From Arthrobacter woluwensis (GTDB lineage Bacteria; Actinomycetota; Actinomycetes; Actinomycetales; Micrococcaceae): a stretch of 64,000 nucleotides of DNA. The notes beneath the pieces are model-generated. The model saw only the letters and a program-made list of their open reading frames with translations. It did not search any database and was not told the DNA's origin. A program made the position numbers and the translations under genes. How positions within the stretch are numbered: position 1 is the stretch's first letter; each line of letters starts with the position of its first letter. Shown here in pieces: positions 46,944 through 55,568 of this stretch. The stretch lies in NCBI RefSeq assembly GCF_900105345.1, contig NZ_FNSN01000003.1:1550001-1614000 (forward strand), read 5' to 3'.

Positions 46944-47893
46944 CCATGAACGAACAGACAGTGGTCCAGGTACGCGGCCTCGGACGCAAGTACAAGGACG
47001 TCACCGCGCTGGACGAGGTGGATCTGGAATTCCGGCAGAACCGGATCTACGGCCTGCTGGGCCGTAACGGGGCGGGGAAGACCACCCTGATGTCGATCCT
47101 GACGGCCCAGGGGTTCCCGACCAGTGGCACGGTCCGCGTGTTCGGCGAGGATCCGTACGAGAACGAACGGGTCCTGCGGCGGATCTGCTTCATCCGCGAG
47201 TCCCAGAAGTACCCGGACGATTTCACCCCGGCCCAGGCATTCCAGGCCGCCGCCCTGTTCTTCGCGGACTGGGACCAGGCCTTCGCCGAACGCCTCGCCG
47301 AGGATTTCCAGCTGCCTCTCAAGCGGCGGATCAAGAAGCTCTCCCGAGGCCAGCTGTCCGCCGTCGGCATCGTGATCGGCCTGGCCAGCAGGGCGGAGCT
47401 GACGTTCTTCGACGAGCCGTACCTCGGGCTGGACGCCGTGGCCCGCCACCTGTTCTACGACCATCTGGTCAAGGACTTCGCGGAGCACCCCCGCACCGTG
47501 GTGCTCTCCTCCCACCTGATCGACGAGGTGGCGAACCTGCTCGAGCACATCGTGGTCATCGACCGGGGACGGATCATCATGGACGACGAGGCCGAGGAGA
47601 TCCGTGGTTCGGCGGTCAGCGTGGCGGGTCCGGCCGATGTGGTCGCCTCCTTCATCGAGGGGTATCCGGTCCTGTTCGAAGAGCGCCTGCTCAACACGGT
47701 GTCGGTGTCGATCGCCGGACGCCTCAGTGCGGCGCAGCGCCGCGAGGCCGCCGAACTCGGCCTGACACTCGGCCAGGTCTCGCTCCAGCAACTGGTGGTC
47801 CACGCCTCCTTGTCCGCTCAGGGCGCGGAGAGCTCATTGAACGACGCCGCCGGCTCCGGCCGCGGCGCGGACAGCAAGGAGGTGGCCCGATGA
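46940..47893 (+). CDS. ABC transporter ATP-binding protein (YtrB-like)
   Basis: The 317-residue ATPase has Walker A GRNGAGKTT, signature LSRGQLSAV, Walker B ELTFFDEPYLGLD and the switch histidine in VVLSSHLIDEV. A C-terminal accessory segment of about 100 residues follows. In other bacteria such systems respond to cell-wall-active compounds, but the substrate here is unknown. It overlaps the permease gene by four bases. Confidence 0.88.
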   Translation: MTMNEQTVVQVRGLGRKYKDVTALDEVDLEFRQNRIYGLLGRNGAGKTTLMSILTAQGFPTSGTVRVFGEDPYENERVLRRICFIRESQKYPDDFTPAQAFQAAALFFADWDQAFAERLAEDFQLPLKRRIKKLSRGQLSAVGIVIGLASRAELTFFDEPYLGLDAVARHLFYDHLVKDFAEHPRTVVLSSHLIDEVANLLEHIVVIDRGRIIMDDEAEEIRGSAVSVAGPADVVASFIEGYPVLFEERLLNTVSVSIAGRLSAAQRREAAELGLTLGQVSLQQLVVHASLSAQGAESSLNDAAGSGRGADSKEVAR

Positions 47894-48576
47894 ACAGGGT
47901 CCTCGCGGTCAGCCGCATGCAGCTCATCAACAAGTGGACGTTCCTGGGCATCCCGGCCGTCATCCTCGGCGGGGCGTTCGCCCTCTGTCTGGCCCTCTTC
48001 GCCATCATCCCCACCGGCACGAAGATCAGCGGCGGTGCGCCCTTCGCGCCTCTCTGGTACTTCTTCGCCCTGGGCATCCAGAGTCTGACGATGACCTTCC
48101 CGTTCTCGCTGGGCATGAGCGTGACCCGCCGTGCCTATTTCCTCGGCACGTATGTGACATTCACCGCCGTGGCGCTGGGCATGGCCGTGGTCTATGCGAT
48201 CGGCACCCAGGTGGAACTCGCCACGCACGGCTGGGGGATGGACGGGTACTTCTTCCGGGTCCAGTTCCTGTTCGACGGGCCGTGGTGGCAGAGCCTGATC
48301 GTGTCCTTCGTGATCACGCTGTTCTTCTTCACGCTCGGGTTCTGGGGCGCCACGCTCTACAAGCGCTGGGGCGTCACCGGGGTCCTCCTGGTGAGCATCG
48401 GGCTGGCACTGCTGGTGGTGGCCGCGATCTTCGTCATCACCCTCGGCGGTCTCTGGGGAGCGGTGGGGGACTTCCTCGTCCAGATCTCGATCCTGGGGCT
48501 CGCCGGAATCCTCGCGCTGCTGGCGGTCGCGATGGGACTGGGCGCCTTCCTCACCATCCGGCGGGCGGTGCCCTGA
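47890..48576 (+). CDS. ABC transporter permease (YtrC/D-like)
   Basis: The 228-residue product has six hydrophobic segments and no large soluble domain. It forms the membrane part of the transporter with the ATPase encoded directly upstream. ATG 47890 overlaps that gene's stop. No substrate motif is visible. Confidence 0.8.
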   Translation: MNRVLAVSRMQLINKWTFLGIPAVILGGAFALCLALFAIIPTGTKISGGAPFAPLWYFFALGIQSLTMTFPFSLGMSVTRRAYFLGTYVTFTAVALGMAVVYAIGTQVELATHGWGMDGYFFRVQFLFDGPWWQSLIVSFVITLFFFTLGFWGATLYKRWGVTGVLLVSIGLALLVVAAIFVITLGGLWGAVGDFLVQISILGLAGILALLAVAMGLGAFLTIRRAVP

Positions 48577-48588
48577 CGGTCCTGAGGT

Positions 48589-48614
48589 GACGGTCCGGCC
48601 TGCCTCGGACCGTC
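48589..48614. terminator. hairpin after the GntR/ABC operon
   Basis: GACGGTCCG (48589-48597) pairs with CGGACCGTC (48606-48614). No T-run follows. Confidence 0.45.
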
Positions 48615-48626
48615 CCCGCGAAGGCG

Positions 48627-48632
48627 TAGGCT
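48627..48632 (+). promoter_or_regulatory. -10 box TAGGCT of the exonuclease gene (leaderless type)
   Basis: TAGGCT, six bases, then GTG 48639. Confidence 0.4.
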
Positions 48633-48638
48633 TGAGGA

Positions 48639-49220
48639 GTGCCCCTGAATTTCACCGCGATCGACTTCGAGACCGCGAACGGATTCTGGGGCTCTCCTTG
48701 TGCCCTGGGCATGACCCGGGTCCGTGACGGCCTGGTGGTGGAGGAGGACTGCTTCCTCATCCGGCCGCCCGCCGGGCACGATCATTTCGACCCCCGCAAC
48801 ATCGCGATCCACGGGATCCACCCGCATGAAGTGGCCGGGGAACCGCGCTTCCTCGAGCTCTTCCCCCGGATCCAGGACTTCATCGGGGATGACGTGGTGG
48901 TCGCCCACAACGCCGCCTTCGATCTGGGGGTCATCGAGGCCGCGCTCCGGGTCTCAGGCGAGCGCGCACCCCGCTACCGCTACGCCTGCACCGTGGTGCT
49001 GTCCCGCCGGTGCTACAGCCTGCCGTCCAATTCGCTGCCCTTCGCGGCACACCAGGCAGGCGTCCCGCTCATCAACCACCACGACCCGGCCGAAGACGCG
49101 CGGGCGTGCGCCGGAATCCTGGTCGACATCGCCACCCGGCAGGGAGCCGGCTCGGTCGCAGAGCTGTATCAGGGTCTCGGCATGGCGTTGCCCCAGACCG
49201 CGGGCGTGCCGACCCGCTGA
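48639..49220 (+). CDS. DEDDh 3'-5' exonuclease (DnaQ-like)
   Basis: The 193-residue product has the exonuclease motifs AIDFETANG (D9, E11), VAHNAAFDLGVIE and HDPAEDARAC, as in the epsilon-type proofreading exonucleases. It lacks the polymerase and BRCT parts of larger relatives, so it is a stand-alone nuclease acting on DNA or RNA ends. The GTG start at 48639 is preferred because of the TAGGCT box upstream. Confidence 0.87.
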   Translation: MPLNFTAIDFETANGFWGSPCALGMTRVRDGLVVEEDCFLIRPPAGHDHFDPRNIAIHGIHPHEVAGEPRFLELFPRIQDFIGDDVVVAHNAAFDLGVIEAALRVSGERAPRYRYACTVVLSRRCYSLPSNSLPFAAHQAGVPLINHHDPAEDARACAGILVDIATRQGAGSVAELYQGLGMALPQTAGVPTR

Positions 49221-49289
49221 GCGGTGCTGTGATCTCGGACCGGCACCGAAGCCCAGGGCCGGCGGCGAAGCCCAGGACGGGCGGCGCTC

Positions 49290-50408
49290 CTATTCCGCCA
49301 CGAGGCGGGCGAGCTCGTCCGCGATGTGCTCCACCACGTCCAGACCCGTGACGCCACTCAGCCACGCCTCCGGAAGCGCCTCCTCGCCGTACAGCACGCC
49401 GAGGATGTTGCCGGTCAGGGACGCCGTGGAATCGGAGTCACCGTCGTGATTCACGGCCAGCGCGACGGCGGCGCGGAAGTGCCGCTGGGACGGCGCCACG
49501 GCGGACGGCCCGGCAGCCTGCTGCGCCTCCCCCGGTGCGTCGCCCGGCGTCGTCGTGGTGGAGTCATCACCCGAGGGGCGAGTGGCCAGCACGGCGTACA
49601 GGGCGATGGCCAGCGCTTCTTCGGCCACCCATCCTTCGCCGAGCTCCGCGCACAGTTCCTCCGGGGACAGGAGACGGCGCTCGGCGGCGAGCTCCAGGGC
49701 GCGGGCGACGCGGAGCCGGAGCGCCGGGTCGGTGGCGGGATCCTCCTGGAGCCTCGCGGCCAGCGCCCCGATGGCGTCGTCGAGGGAAGCTCCGAGGAGC
49801 AGCTCGTGGATGAGCAGCGAGAAGTGCGCCGCCGACTGCCGGGCGGAGGGGTGCCCGTGGGTGAGGGACGCGGCATCGGCGCTCAGGCGCAGGACCGCCT
49901 CGGGGGTCAGCTGGGGGACCAGGCCGAACGGGGCGGACCGCATCACGGTGCCGCAGCCTTTGCTGTCGGGATTGACGGGGCGCGCCGGGGTGCCCATCTG
50001 ACCGGTCGACAGGCCGGTGAGGCACGCTCTCCCCGGATGGCGCTGGTGGCGGAGGATCTCCTGGGCGTCGATCCAGCGGGGCTGCGGGTGCGGGGCGGAA
50101 TCGGGCAGCTCAAGGCCCTGGGTCTGCAGCCACCGGAGGTAGGCGAGCCAGACGCACGCCAGTTCATCGGCGGCCACGCCGTCCCGGGCCCACGCGAGCA
50201 CCTCGGAGAGGCCGTCCGCGCTGTAGAGGGTCATCTGCGTGTCATCGGAGAAGTCGACGGGGCCGCTCAGCTGCTCAAAACCCTGGAGTCCCTGGGCGCC
50301 GAAGCGCTCGCGGATGACGGGGATCCTGTCGAACTCGACGACGTAACCGAGGGCGTCTCCCAGGGCTCCGCCCAGGAGCGAGCCGCGAATCTTCGATGCG
50401 ATTGCCAT
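49290..50408 (-). CDS. ADP-ribosylglycohydrolase family protein
   Basis: The 372-residue product has the DraG-type motifs: RGSLLGGALGDALGY, SDDTQMTLY near residue 55 and NHDGDSDSTASLTGNILG near the C-terminus, which supply the magnesium-binding aspartates. Members remove ADP-ribose from proteins or nucleic acids. An unusual Thr/Asp/Pro-rich insert precedes the C-terminal aspartate motif. TAGATT six bases before the ATG suggests a leaderless start. Confidence 0.86.
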   Translation of the reverse strand: MAIASKIRGSLLGGALGDALGYVVEFDRIPVIRERFGAQGLQGFEQLSGPVDFSDDTQMTLYSADGLSEVLAWARDGVAADELACVWLAYLRWLQTQGLELPDSAPHPQPRWIDAQEILRHQRHPGRACLTGLSTGQMGTPARPVNPDSKGCGTVMRSAPFGLVPQLTPEAVLRLSADAASLTHGHPSARQSAAHFSLLIHELLLGASLDDAIGALAARLQEDPATDPALRLRVARALELAAERRLLSPEELCAELGEGWVAEEALAIALYAVLATRPSGDDSTTTTPGDAPGEAQQAAGPSAVAPSQRHFRAAVALAVNHDGDSDSTASLTGNILGVLYGEEALPEAWLSGVTGLDVVEHIADELARLVAE

Positions 50409-50414
50409 GGTGCC

Positions 50415-50420
50415 AATCTA
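50415..50420 (-). promoter_or_regulatory. -10 box TAGATT of the ADP-ribosylglycohydrolase gene (leaderless type)
   Basis: TAGATT on the minus strand, six bases, then ATG 50408. Confidence 0.45.
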
Positions 50421-50466
50421 TCGTCCCCGAGCGATGCCGGACGCACGGCGGCCGGGGCGGCGACGG

Positions 50467-50472
50467 TACCCT
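50467..50472 (+). promoter_or_regulatory. -10 box TACCCT of the DUF202 genes (leaderless type)
   Basis: TACCCT, six bases, then ATG 50479. Confidence 0.35.
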
Positions 50473-50478
50473 GGAGAC

Positions 50479-50835
50479 ATGCGACAACCCCGGTGGCGGC
50501 AGCGCGGCACTGCCCCTGACTACCGCTTCTCCCTGGCCAACGAGCGGACCTTCCTGGCATGGCTCAGGACGTCGCTGGCACTGCTCGCCGGGGCCGTCGC
50601 CGTCGACCAGCTGGCGCCCGGGATCGCCCCGGTGTTCCTCCGCATCACGCTGTGCGTGGTCCTGGCGCTCATCGGCGCCGGGCTGGCCGGGATGGCCTAC
50701 CGCCGCTGGGCACAGGCCGAGGACGCCATGCGCCAAGGCCGGGAACTGCCGTTCTCCTGGATCCTGCTCGTCATGAGCGTGGTGGTGGTGCTGGCCGCGA
50801 TGGTGCTCGCCGTCCTGATCGTGGTGCGGCACTGA
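50479..50835 (+). CDS. DUF202 (YidH) family membrane protein
   Basis: The 118-residue product has FSLANERTFLAWLRTSLALL, the DUF202 signature, and three hydrophobic segments. The function is unknown. ATG 50479 is used; a reading from 50407 adds 24 residues without support. A second DUF202-type gene follows after two bases. Confidence 0.85.
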   Translation: MRQPRWRQRGTAPDYRFSLANERTFLAWLRTSLALLAGAVAVDQLAPGIAPVFLRITLCVVLALIGAGLAGMAYRRWAQAEDAMRQGRELPFSWILLVMSVVVVLAAMVLAVLIVVRH

Positions 50836-50837
50836 GC

Positions 50838-51170
50838 ATGGAGGAAACCGAGCGCGACCCCGGACTCCAGCCGCAGCGCACGGCGCTCGCCTGGCGCCGC
50901 ACGCTCCTCTCCCTGCTCGTGGTGGACTTCTTCATCCTGCGCTCCTGGCTCTTCCCCCGGGCCGACGGCAGCGGTCCCGTGACCGTGGTCAACGGCGTCG
51001 CCGTCGCCGCGGCGGCCGTCGCCACAGTGGTGGTGTGCGCGTTCGCAGTCCTCCGGGTACGTCACTTGCGCGACGGCGAGGGCGCGCCTCGCGCGCTGGC
51101 GATCGCCGGGACCTCCGCCGCGGTGTGCCTGCTGGCATGCTGCGCCGTGGCGGTCATGCTGGTGCGCTGA
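50838..51170 (+). CDS. DUF202-like small membrane protein
   Basis: The 110-residue product has LQPQRTALAWRRTLLSLLVV, a variant of the same signature, and three hydrophobic segments. It is paired with the preceding gene, and such YidH/YidG-like pairs are common. The function is unknown. Confidence 0.82.
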   Translation: MEETERDPGLQPQRTALAWRRTLLSLLVVDFFILRSWLFPRADGSGPVTVVNGVAVAAAAVATVVVCAFAVLRVRHLRDGEGAPRALAIAGTSAAVCLLACCAVAVMLVR

Positions 51171-51173
51171 GCG

Positions 51174-51317
51174 GCAGAGCTCAGGCCGGGGACCCCTGGC
51201 ACCAGCGTCCAGTGCCCGCCCCCAACTTCGCAGAGCTCAGCCCGGGGACCCCTGGCACTAGCGTCCAGTGCCCGCCCCCAACTTCGCAGAGCTCAGCCCG
51301 GGGACCCCTGGCACTAG
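51174..51317. repeat. 56-bp tandem repeat (2.6 copies) before the aquaporin gene
   Basis: Units at 51174-51229 and 51230-51285 differ by two bases, and a third, broken unit covers 51286-51317. Each begins GCAGAGCTCAG and contains GGGGACCCC and a GGCAC/GTGCC dyad. No gene lies in 51171-51429. Confidence 0.9.
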
Positions 51318-51429
51318 ACTTGGAGACCACAGGGGGCTCACAGGCTGTGATGCCATGGTGAGGTGGTCCGCGTGGCCGGAACCTCGCCGCGCACCCCCAC
51401 CAAGCCGACTTTCGAAGGACAGGACATTC

Positions 51430-52365
51430 ATGACTTCCGTCGACGCTGAGCGCGCCGAAACGGCCCCCCGCACGATTCCCGGCAACGGACAGCAGCCGGC
51501 CACCGGCCTGCTGCTGCGCGCCGGAGCCGAACTCCTGGGCACCTTCCTGGTGGTCCTGGCCGGGGCGGGCGTGGTGATCTTCACCAACACCTCTCTCGCG
51601 CCGTTCCCGGGACCCATCGCGACCGGTCTGGCGACCATCGCGGCCATGTACGCGCTGGGCCGGATCAGCGGCGGGCACTTCAATCCGGTCCTGACCCTGG
51701 CCTCCGCCGTCGCGGGCCGTTCGGGCTGGCGCGACGCCGCGGTGTACCTCCTGGCGCAGCTCGTGGGCGCCTTCGGAGCCGCGCTGGCACTGGTCGCCGT
51801 GCTCCGCAACGTGGACGGCACCAAGGTCGATTCGGTGTTCCGCGTGGTGGCCGCCGGGTATGCCGAGCACTCGCCGTTCCAGGTGCAGCTGCCGGGCGTG
51901 CTGATCGTGGAGATCATCGGCGCCGCCGTGCTCGCCGCGGTCTACCTGGCCGCCAGCAAGGACGGGAAGGGCAACAGCCTCGCCGCCGCCGCGGTCTCCG
52001 TGGGTCTGACCGTGGCCGTCCTGGGCCAGTTCGCTCAGAGCCTGTCCAACAGCCAGTTCAACCCCGTGCGCGCCCTGGCGACGGCGGCGTTCGCCGAGCC
52101 GTGGGCCCTGCAGCAGCAGTGGCTCTTCTGGGTCGCGCCTCTCGCCGGCGCCCTGCTGACCGGCATGGTGGCCCGCCTCATCAGCCTCTCCAGCGCCGCT
52201 CCCACGACGCCGGAGGCCGCTCTCTCCGCCGACGCTGAGCCGGTCGCCGTCGTGGTCGAGAAGGTCGAGGAGACCGTCGTGGTGGAGGCTCCGCAGGAGC
52301 CGGCGGAGAGCGACCGCGCCGCCGCCGAGCACGAGGAGGCCCGGGACTTCTTCGACAAGAAGTAG
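51430..52365 (+). CDS. MIP/aquaporin family channel
   Basis: The 311-residue product has six membrane segments and two NPA-box variants, HFNPVLTLA and QFNPVRALA (NPV instead of NPA in both). The arginine after the second box is kept. It ends in about 65 acidic residues rich in Ala/Glu/Val, which is unusual for the family. It may pass water, glycerol or other small neutral solutes. ATG 51430 has AAAGGACAGGA upstream; the 56-bp repeat lies before it. Confidence 0.85.
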   Translation: MTSVDAERAETAPRTIPGNGQQPATGLLLRAGAELLGTFLVVLAGAGVVIFTNTSLAPFPGPIATGLATIAAMYALGRISGGHFNPVLTLASAVAGRSGWRDAAVYLLAQLVGAFGAALALVAVLRNVDGTKVDSVFRVVAAGYAEHSPFQVQLPGVLIVEIIGAAVLAAVYLAASKDGKGNSLAAAAVSVGLTVAVLGQFAQSLSNSQFNPVRALATAAFAEPWALQQQWLFWVAPLAGALLTGMVARLISLSSAAPTTPEAALSADAEPVAVVVEKVEETVVVEAPQEPAESDRAAAEHEEARDFFDKK

Positions 52366-52380
52366 TCCGACCCGCCCCGA

Positions 52381-52416
52381 GCAGAGGCCGCCGACCCCGA
52401 GGTCGGCGGCCTCTGC
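52381..52416. terminator. bidirectional terminator between the aquaporin and WYL genes
   Basis: A perfect 16-bp stem (GCAGAGGCCGCCGACC and complement) with loop CCGA between convergent genes. Confidence 0.7.
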
Positions 52417-52437
52417 CGTCCCTGCGGTGCGCCCGGC

Positions 52438-53412
52438 TCAGTCGTCGCCGGGGGAGTGCGGCGCATGGCGCCGGGCCAGGTCCTGGGCGAGCCGGTGGAT
52501 CACCTCGCGCGCGGGATCGGGGGAGAGGACCTCGAGGTGGTCGCCGAACTGGAGCAGCTGACGCACCGAGGCCAGGTCCGGATAGCGGACGACGGCGGTG
52601 CACCAGCCGTCCTGCGCGACGGCGACGGATCCGAGGCGCGTGCCGAGGATCCGGTGGGCCAGGTCGACCCGGCTCGCACGGAGCCGGACCGTCACGCTCA
52701 CCCCTCCCGCCGACTCGGTGCGTTCCTTCAGCGCCGCCCAGACGGACCGCAGCGTCTCGCCGTCGCGCAGCACCGCCGGAGTGTCCACGGACCGGTAGCC
52801 GGACAGCCGCTCCAGGGCGAACAGCCGGCCCTCGCCGTCCACGTCACCGACCAGGTACCAGCGGCCCGATTTCGCGACCAGGCCGTAGGGATCCACCTCG
52901 AGGGTGGAGGCCCGCGTCTCGGCGCTGCGTCGGTACTCGATCGTCAGCCGTTGGGCGGCCCGGAGCGTCCACGCGAGGTCCGCGACGTCGACGCCGGCGC
53001 CCGGGCCGGCGAACCAGGCCGCGCTCTCGACATGGACCAGATCGGCGAGGCGCGCCAGGGCCGGGTCTTCCGCGCCCGCGGCGGCCCGTGCGTCGATCTT
53101 GCGTGCGGCCGCCTGGTGCGCGGCGGACAGTCCCAGCATCTCGAGCTGCCCGGCGTCCAGGCCGGTGAGCGAGAGCGCCTCCAGTTCCGCGGGGTCGAGG
53201 TGGGAGGCGTTCAGCCGGGCGCCTGAGAGCAGCACGATGCCGCCGCGGCGGCCCCGTTCCGCGTAGACCGGGACCCCCGCCGCGGAGAGCGACTCGACAT
53301 CCCGCAGGACGGTGCGGCGGGACACCTCCAGACGCTCCGCGAGCTCCGTGGTGGTGACGCGCTGGCGGACCTGCAGCAGGAGCAGGAGGTGCAGCAGCCG
53401 GGATGCCTTCAT
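52438..53412 (-). CDS. WYL-domain transcriptional regulator (YafY type)
   Basis: The 324-residue product has an N-terminal DeoR-like helix-turn-helix (TTTELAERLEVSRRTVLRDVESL), then a WYL ligand-sensing domain (RLTIEYRRSAETRASTLEVDPYGLV, SGRWYLVGDVDG) and a C-terminal extension. ATG 53412 gives MKASRLLHLLLLLQ; the reading to 53442 is not supported. It is divergent from a VOC gene, which it probably controls. Confidence 0.88.
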   Translation of the reverse strand: MKASRLLHLLLLLQVRQRVTTTELAERLEVSRRTVLRDVESLSAAGVPVYAERGRRGGIVLLSGARLNASHLDPAELEALSLTGLDAGQLEMLGLSAAHQAAARKIDARAAAGAEDPALARLADLVHVESAAWFAGPGAGVDVADLAWTLRAAQRLTIEYRRSAETRASTLEVDPYGLVAKSGRWYLVGDVDGEGRLFALERLSGYRSVDTPAVLRDGETLRSVWAALKERTESAGGVSVTVRLRASRVDLAHRILGTRLGSVAVAQDGWCTAVVRYPDLASVRQLLQFGDHLEVLSPDPAREVIHRLAQDLARRHAPHSPGDD

Positions 53413-53505
53413 GGTCAGCAATACTCCCAGAAAAGGTGACAAGTGGTGTCGTGATTTCCTGGTCAGCTGGTCCGGTACTGATGATCAGCGACCCGAGGAG
53501 TTCTC

Positions 53506-53871
53506 ATGTCCGCACCGAACCTGTTCCTGTTCTACGTCCGCGACGCCGAGGCGGCGACCGCCTTCTACAGCGATCTGTTCGAGATGTCGCCCACCTTCAC
53601 CAGCCCGAGGTATGTCGCCTTCGAGGCGGCGCCGGGCGTGCTGTTCGCGCTGTGGACCGGCCGGAGCGGACACGCCACGCCGGACACGCCCCGCACGAGC
53701 GAGATCGGTCTCATGGTGCCCGGCTCGGCGGCGGCTGTGGACGCGGTCTTCGCACGGTGGGCCGCGAAGGGTGTGACGGTCCTGGAGGAGCCGCACGACG
53801 ACGTCTTCGGCCGCACCTTCGTCATCGCCGACCCGGACGGGAATCTCATCCGGGTCTCACCGGTGGATTAA
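53506..53871 (+). CDS. VOC family protein (glyoxalase/bleomycin-resistance fold)
   Basis: The 121-residue product has two beta-alpha-beta repeats typical of VOC proteins (LFLFYVRDAEAATAFYSDLF and VTVLEEPHDDVFGRTFVIADPDGNLI). Members bind a metal and act on glyoxal adducts or bind drugs. The divergent WYL regulator may sense the same compound. AGGAG precedes the ATG. Confidence 0.82.
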   Translation: MSAPNLFLFYVRDAEAATAFYSDLFEMSPTFTSPRYVAFEAAPGVLFALWTGRSGHATPDTPRTSEIGLMVPGSAAAVDAVFARWAAKGVTVLEEPHDDVFGRTFVIADPDGNLIRVSPVD

Positions 53872-53959
53872 AGGGCCGCCGACGCAGGGCGGGAGCCCGG
53901 GGCGGCCCCCGGGTCGCCCTGCCCGCCCGGGGGCGCCCCGCCCGCCGGGGGCGGCCCTT
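53871..53959. terminator. very GC-rich nested hairpin between VOC and DUF2130 genes
   Basis: An outer 10-bp stem (AAGGGCCGCC with GGCGGCCCTT) encloses an inner GCAGGGCG/CGCCCTGC stem and further G/C runs. The stretch is almost entirely G and C. It lies between convergent genes and probably terminates both. Confidence 0.55.
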
Positions 53960-53960
53960 G

Positions 53961-55379
53961 CTACTCCAGCGTGGGCTGTTCCGGGCCGTCCGGCCGCGAG
54001 AGCTCGGCGAACTTGGCCGCCATGGTCGGGTTGCCGCGGGTGAGTTTCTTGATGGTCACGTCCTGCGCCTTGTCGTTGGCCAGCCGCAGGTTCCGCTCCG
54101 ACCCGAGCAGCGACTCCTTGACCTTCTGCAATTGCGCGATCGACTTGTCGATCTGGTCGATGGCCTCGTGGAAGCGGCGCGACGCCAGCTCGTAGTTCTT
54201 GCCGAAGCGGGTCTTGAAGTCCTCCAGCTGGTCCTCGAAGTCCGTGATGTCGATGTTCTGCGCCCGGACGAGCTCCAGCTCGGTCTTGTACTTCAACGAG
54301 TTCAGCGCGGCATTGCGCAGGAGCGTGATGATCGGGATGAAGAACTGCGGCCGCACGACATACATCTTCGGGTAGCGGTGGGACACGTCCACGATCCCGC
54401 CGTTGTACAGCTCGCTGTCGGCTTCGAGGAGGCTGACCAGCACCCCGTACTCGCAGCCCTTCTCGGCCCGGTCCCGGTCGAGTTCCTTGAGGAAGTCCTC
54501 GTTCTTGTGCTTGGTGGCCGTGCCGTCGTTCTCGTTCTTCATCTCGAACATGATGGACACGATCTCGGTGCCGTTCTCATCGCTGTCGCGGAAGATGTAG
54601 TCGCCCTTGCTGCCGCTCCGTGCGTCGTTGTCCTTCTCGAAGTACGCCCGTGGGAACGCCGTGGCCCGCAGGCGGTTGAATTCGGTCTCGCAGTGCTGCT
54701 CCAGGGTCTCGCCCACCATCTTGGTGGAGAGGCGGGCCTTCATGTCCCGCAGGCGCTCGATCGCGTCGTCCCGGTCCCTGAGCTGGGTCTCGTACTTGTC
54801 CTTGAGCGCCTGCTCCGCGAGCTTCTTCTCCAGGGCCGCGCGCTCCAGCTCGTTGCGCAGCGCATCCCGGTCCTTCTCGACATCGCCCACCGCTTCGGTG
54901 ATCGCCAGCCGCCGGGCGGTCTCGCCGGCGTCGAGCTTCGCCTTGAGGTTCTGGATTTCCGCGTCCTTGGCGGCGGCAGCGGCCTGCAGTTCGCTGCGGA
55001 GCTTCGTCTCGAGCAGCTCGGTGGCGGTCTGCTGTTCGCGCCGGGCCTGCTGGAGTTCATTCCGGAGCGCGTCGCGCTGCTTCTCCACATCGCCCAGGGC
55101 CTCCGCGACGGCGAGGCGCCGCGCGGTCTCCTCGGCCTCGAGGCGCGCCATCAGGTCCTGGATCTGGGAGTCCTTCGCGGTGGCGGCCTTCTGGAGTTCC
55201 TGGGCCATCCGGGACTCGGCGAGCTCGACGGCCGCGGCCTTCTCCTTCTCGGCCAGCTCAAGCCGCTGGTGGAGCTGCTCCTCGAATTCGCGGTCCCGGA
55301 CCTGCCGGACGATCTCGGCGTAGCCCGCCTCGTCGATCGTGAAGGCCTTCCCGCAATGGGGGCAAACCACCTCGTGCAT
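53961..55379 (-). CDS. DUF2130 family protein, putative PD-(D/E)XK nuclease with coiled coil
   Basis: The 472-residue product starts with a zinc-ribbon half-motif (CPHCGKAF) and a coiled coil up to about residue 215, which contains a 69-residue segment in two diverged copies (about 48-116 and 117-185). The nuclease-like domain has KGDYIF (D260) and FEMKN (E279, K281), the PD-(D/E)XK pattern. It may cut DNA; the role is unknown. ATG 55379 ([10 protein letters not shown]) is preferred, with GGAAGGAA upstream. Confidence 0.82.
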   Translation of the reverse strand: MHEVVCPHCGKAFTIDEAGYAEIVRQVRDREFEEQLHQRLELAEKEKAAAVELAESRMAQELQKAATAKDSQIQDLMARLEAEETARRLAVAEALGDVEKQRDALRNELQQARREQQTATELLETKLRSELQAAAAAKDAEIQNLKAKLDAGETARRLAITEAVGDVEKDRDALRNELERAALEKKLAEQALKDKYETQLRDRDDAIERLRDMKARLSTKMVGETLEQHCETEFNRLRATAFPRAYFEKDNDARSGSKGDYIFRDSDENGTEIVSIMFEMKNENDGTATKHKNEDFLKELDRDRAEKGCEYGVLVSLLEADSELYNGGIVDVSHRYPKMYVVRPQFFIPIITLLRNAALNSLKYKTELELVRAQNIDITDFEDQLEDFKTRFGKNYELASRRFHEAIDQIDKSIAQLQKVKESLLGSERNLRLANDKAQDVTIKKLTRGNPTMAAKFAELSRPDGPEQPTLE

Positions 55380-55476
55380 GTCCGTGTTCCTTCCGCGTCG
55401 CCAGGATCCATTCCGCAGCCCCCAGCCTATAGCGGACGGGTGACTCCCCGACGCGGTGCACGGACGGGAACCCCGG

Positions 55477-55482
55477 TATACT
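55477..55482 (+). promoter_or_regulatory. candidate -10 box TATACT of the MFS gene
   Basis: TATACT is the best promoter hexamer in the divergent gap, about 85 bases before ATG 55569. A TATAGG box on the other strand (55426-55431) may serve the DUF2130 gene. Confidence 0.4.
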
Positions 55483-55568
55483 GGAGGGAGTACAAAGGGT
55501 CGGGCGCATCGGGTGGCAGGGACGGTGCGCACTGCGTTCCGCAGTATCACCTTTCAGGAGTTCTGCCC

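Noticed and set aside
49221-49289. Repeated GAAGCCCAGG-like blocks after the exonuclease gene
   Set aside because: Two short imperfect copies in GC-rich sequence, too weak to call a repeat element.
51174-51317. Possible CRISPR array
   Set aside because: The 56-bp units are adjacent with no spacers and no cas genes are near.
53403-55568. The upstream 722 residues of the open frame that ends in the MFS transporter
   Set aside because: They lie over the opposite-strand DUF2130 and VOC region. The MFS family start is ATG 55569 with its own ribosome site.
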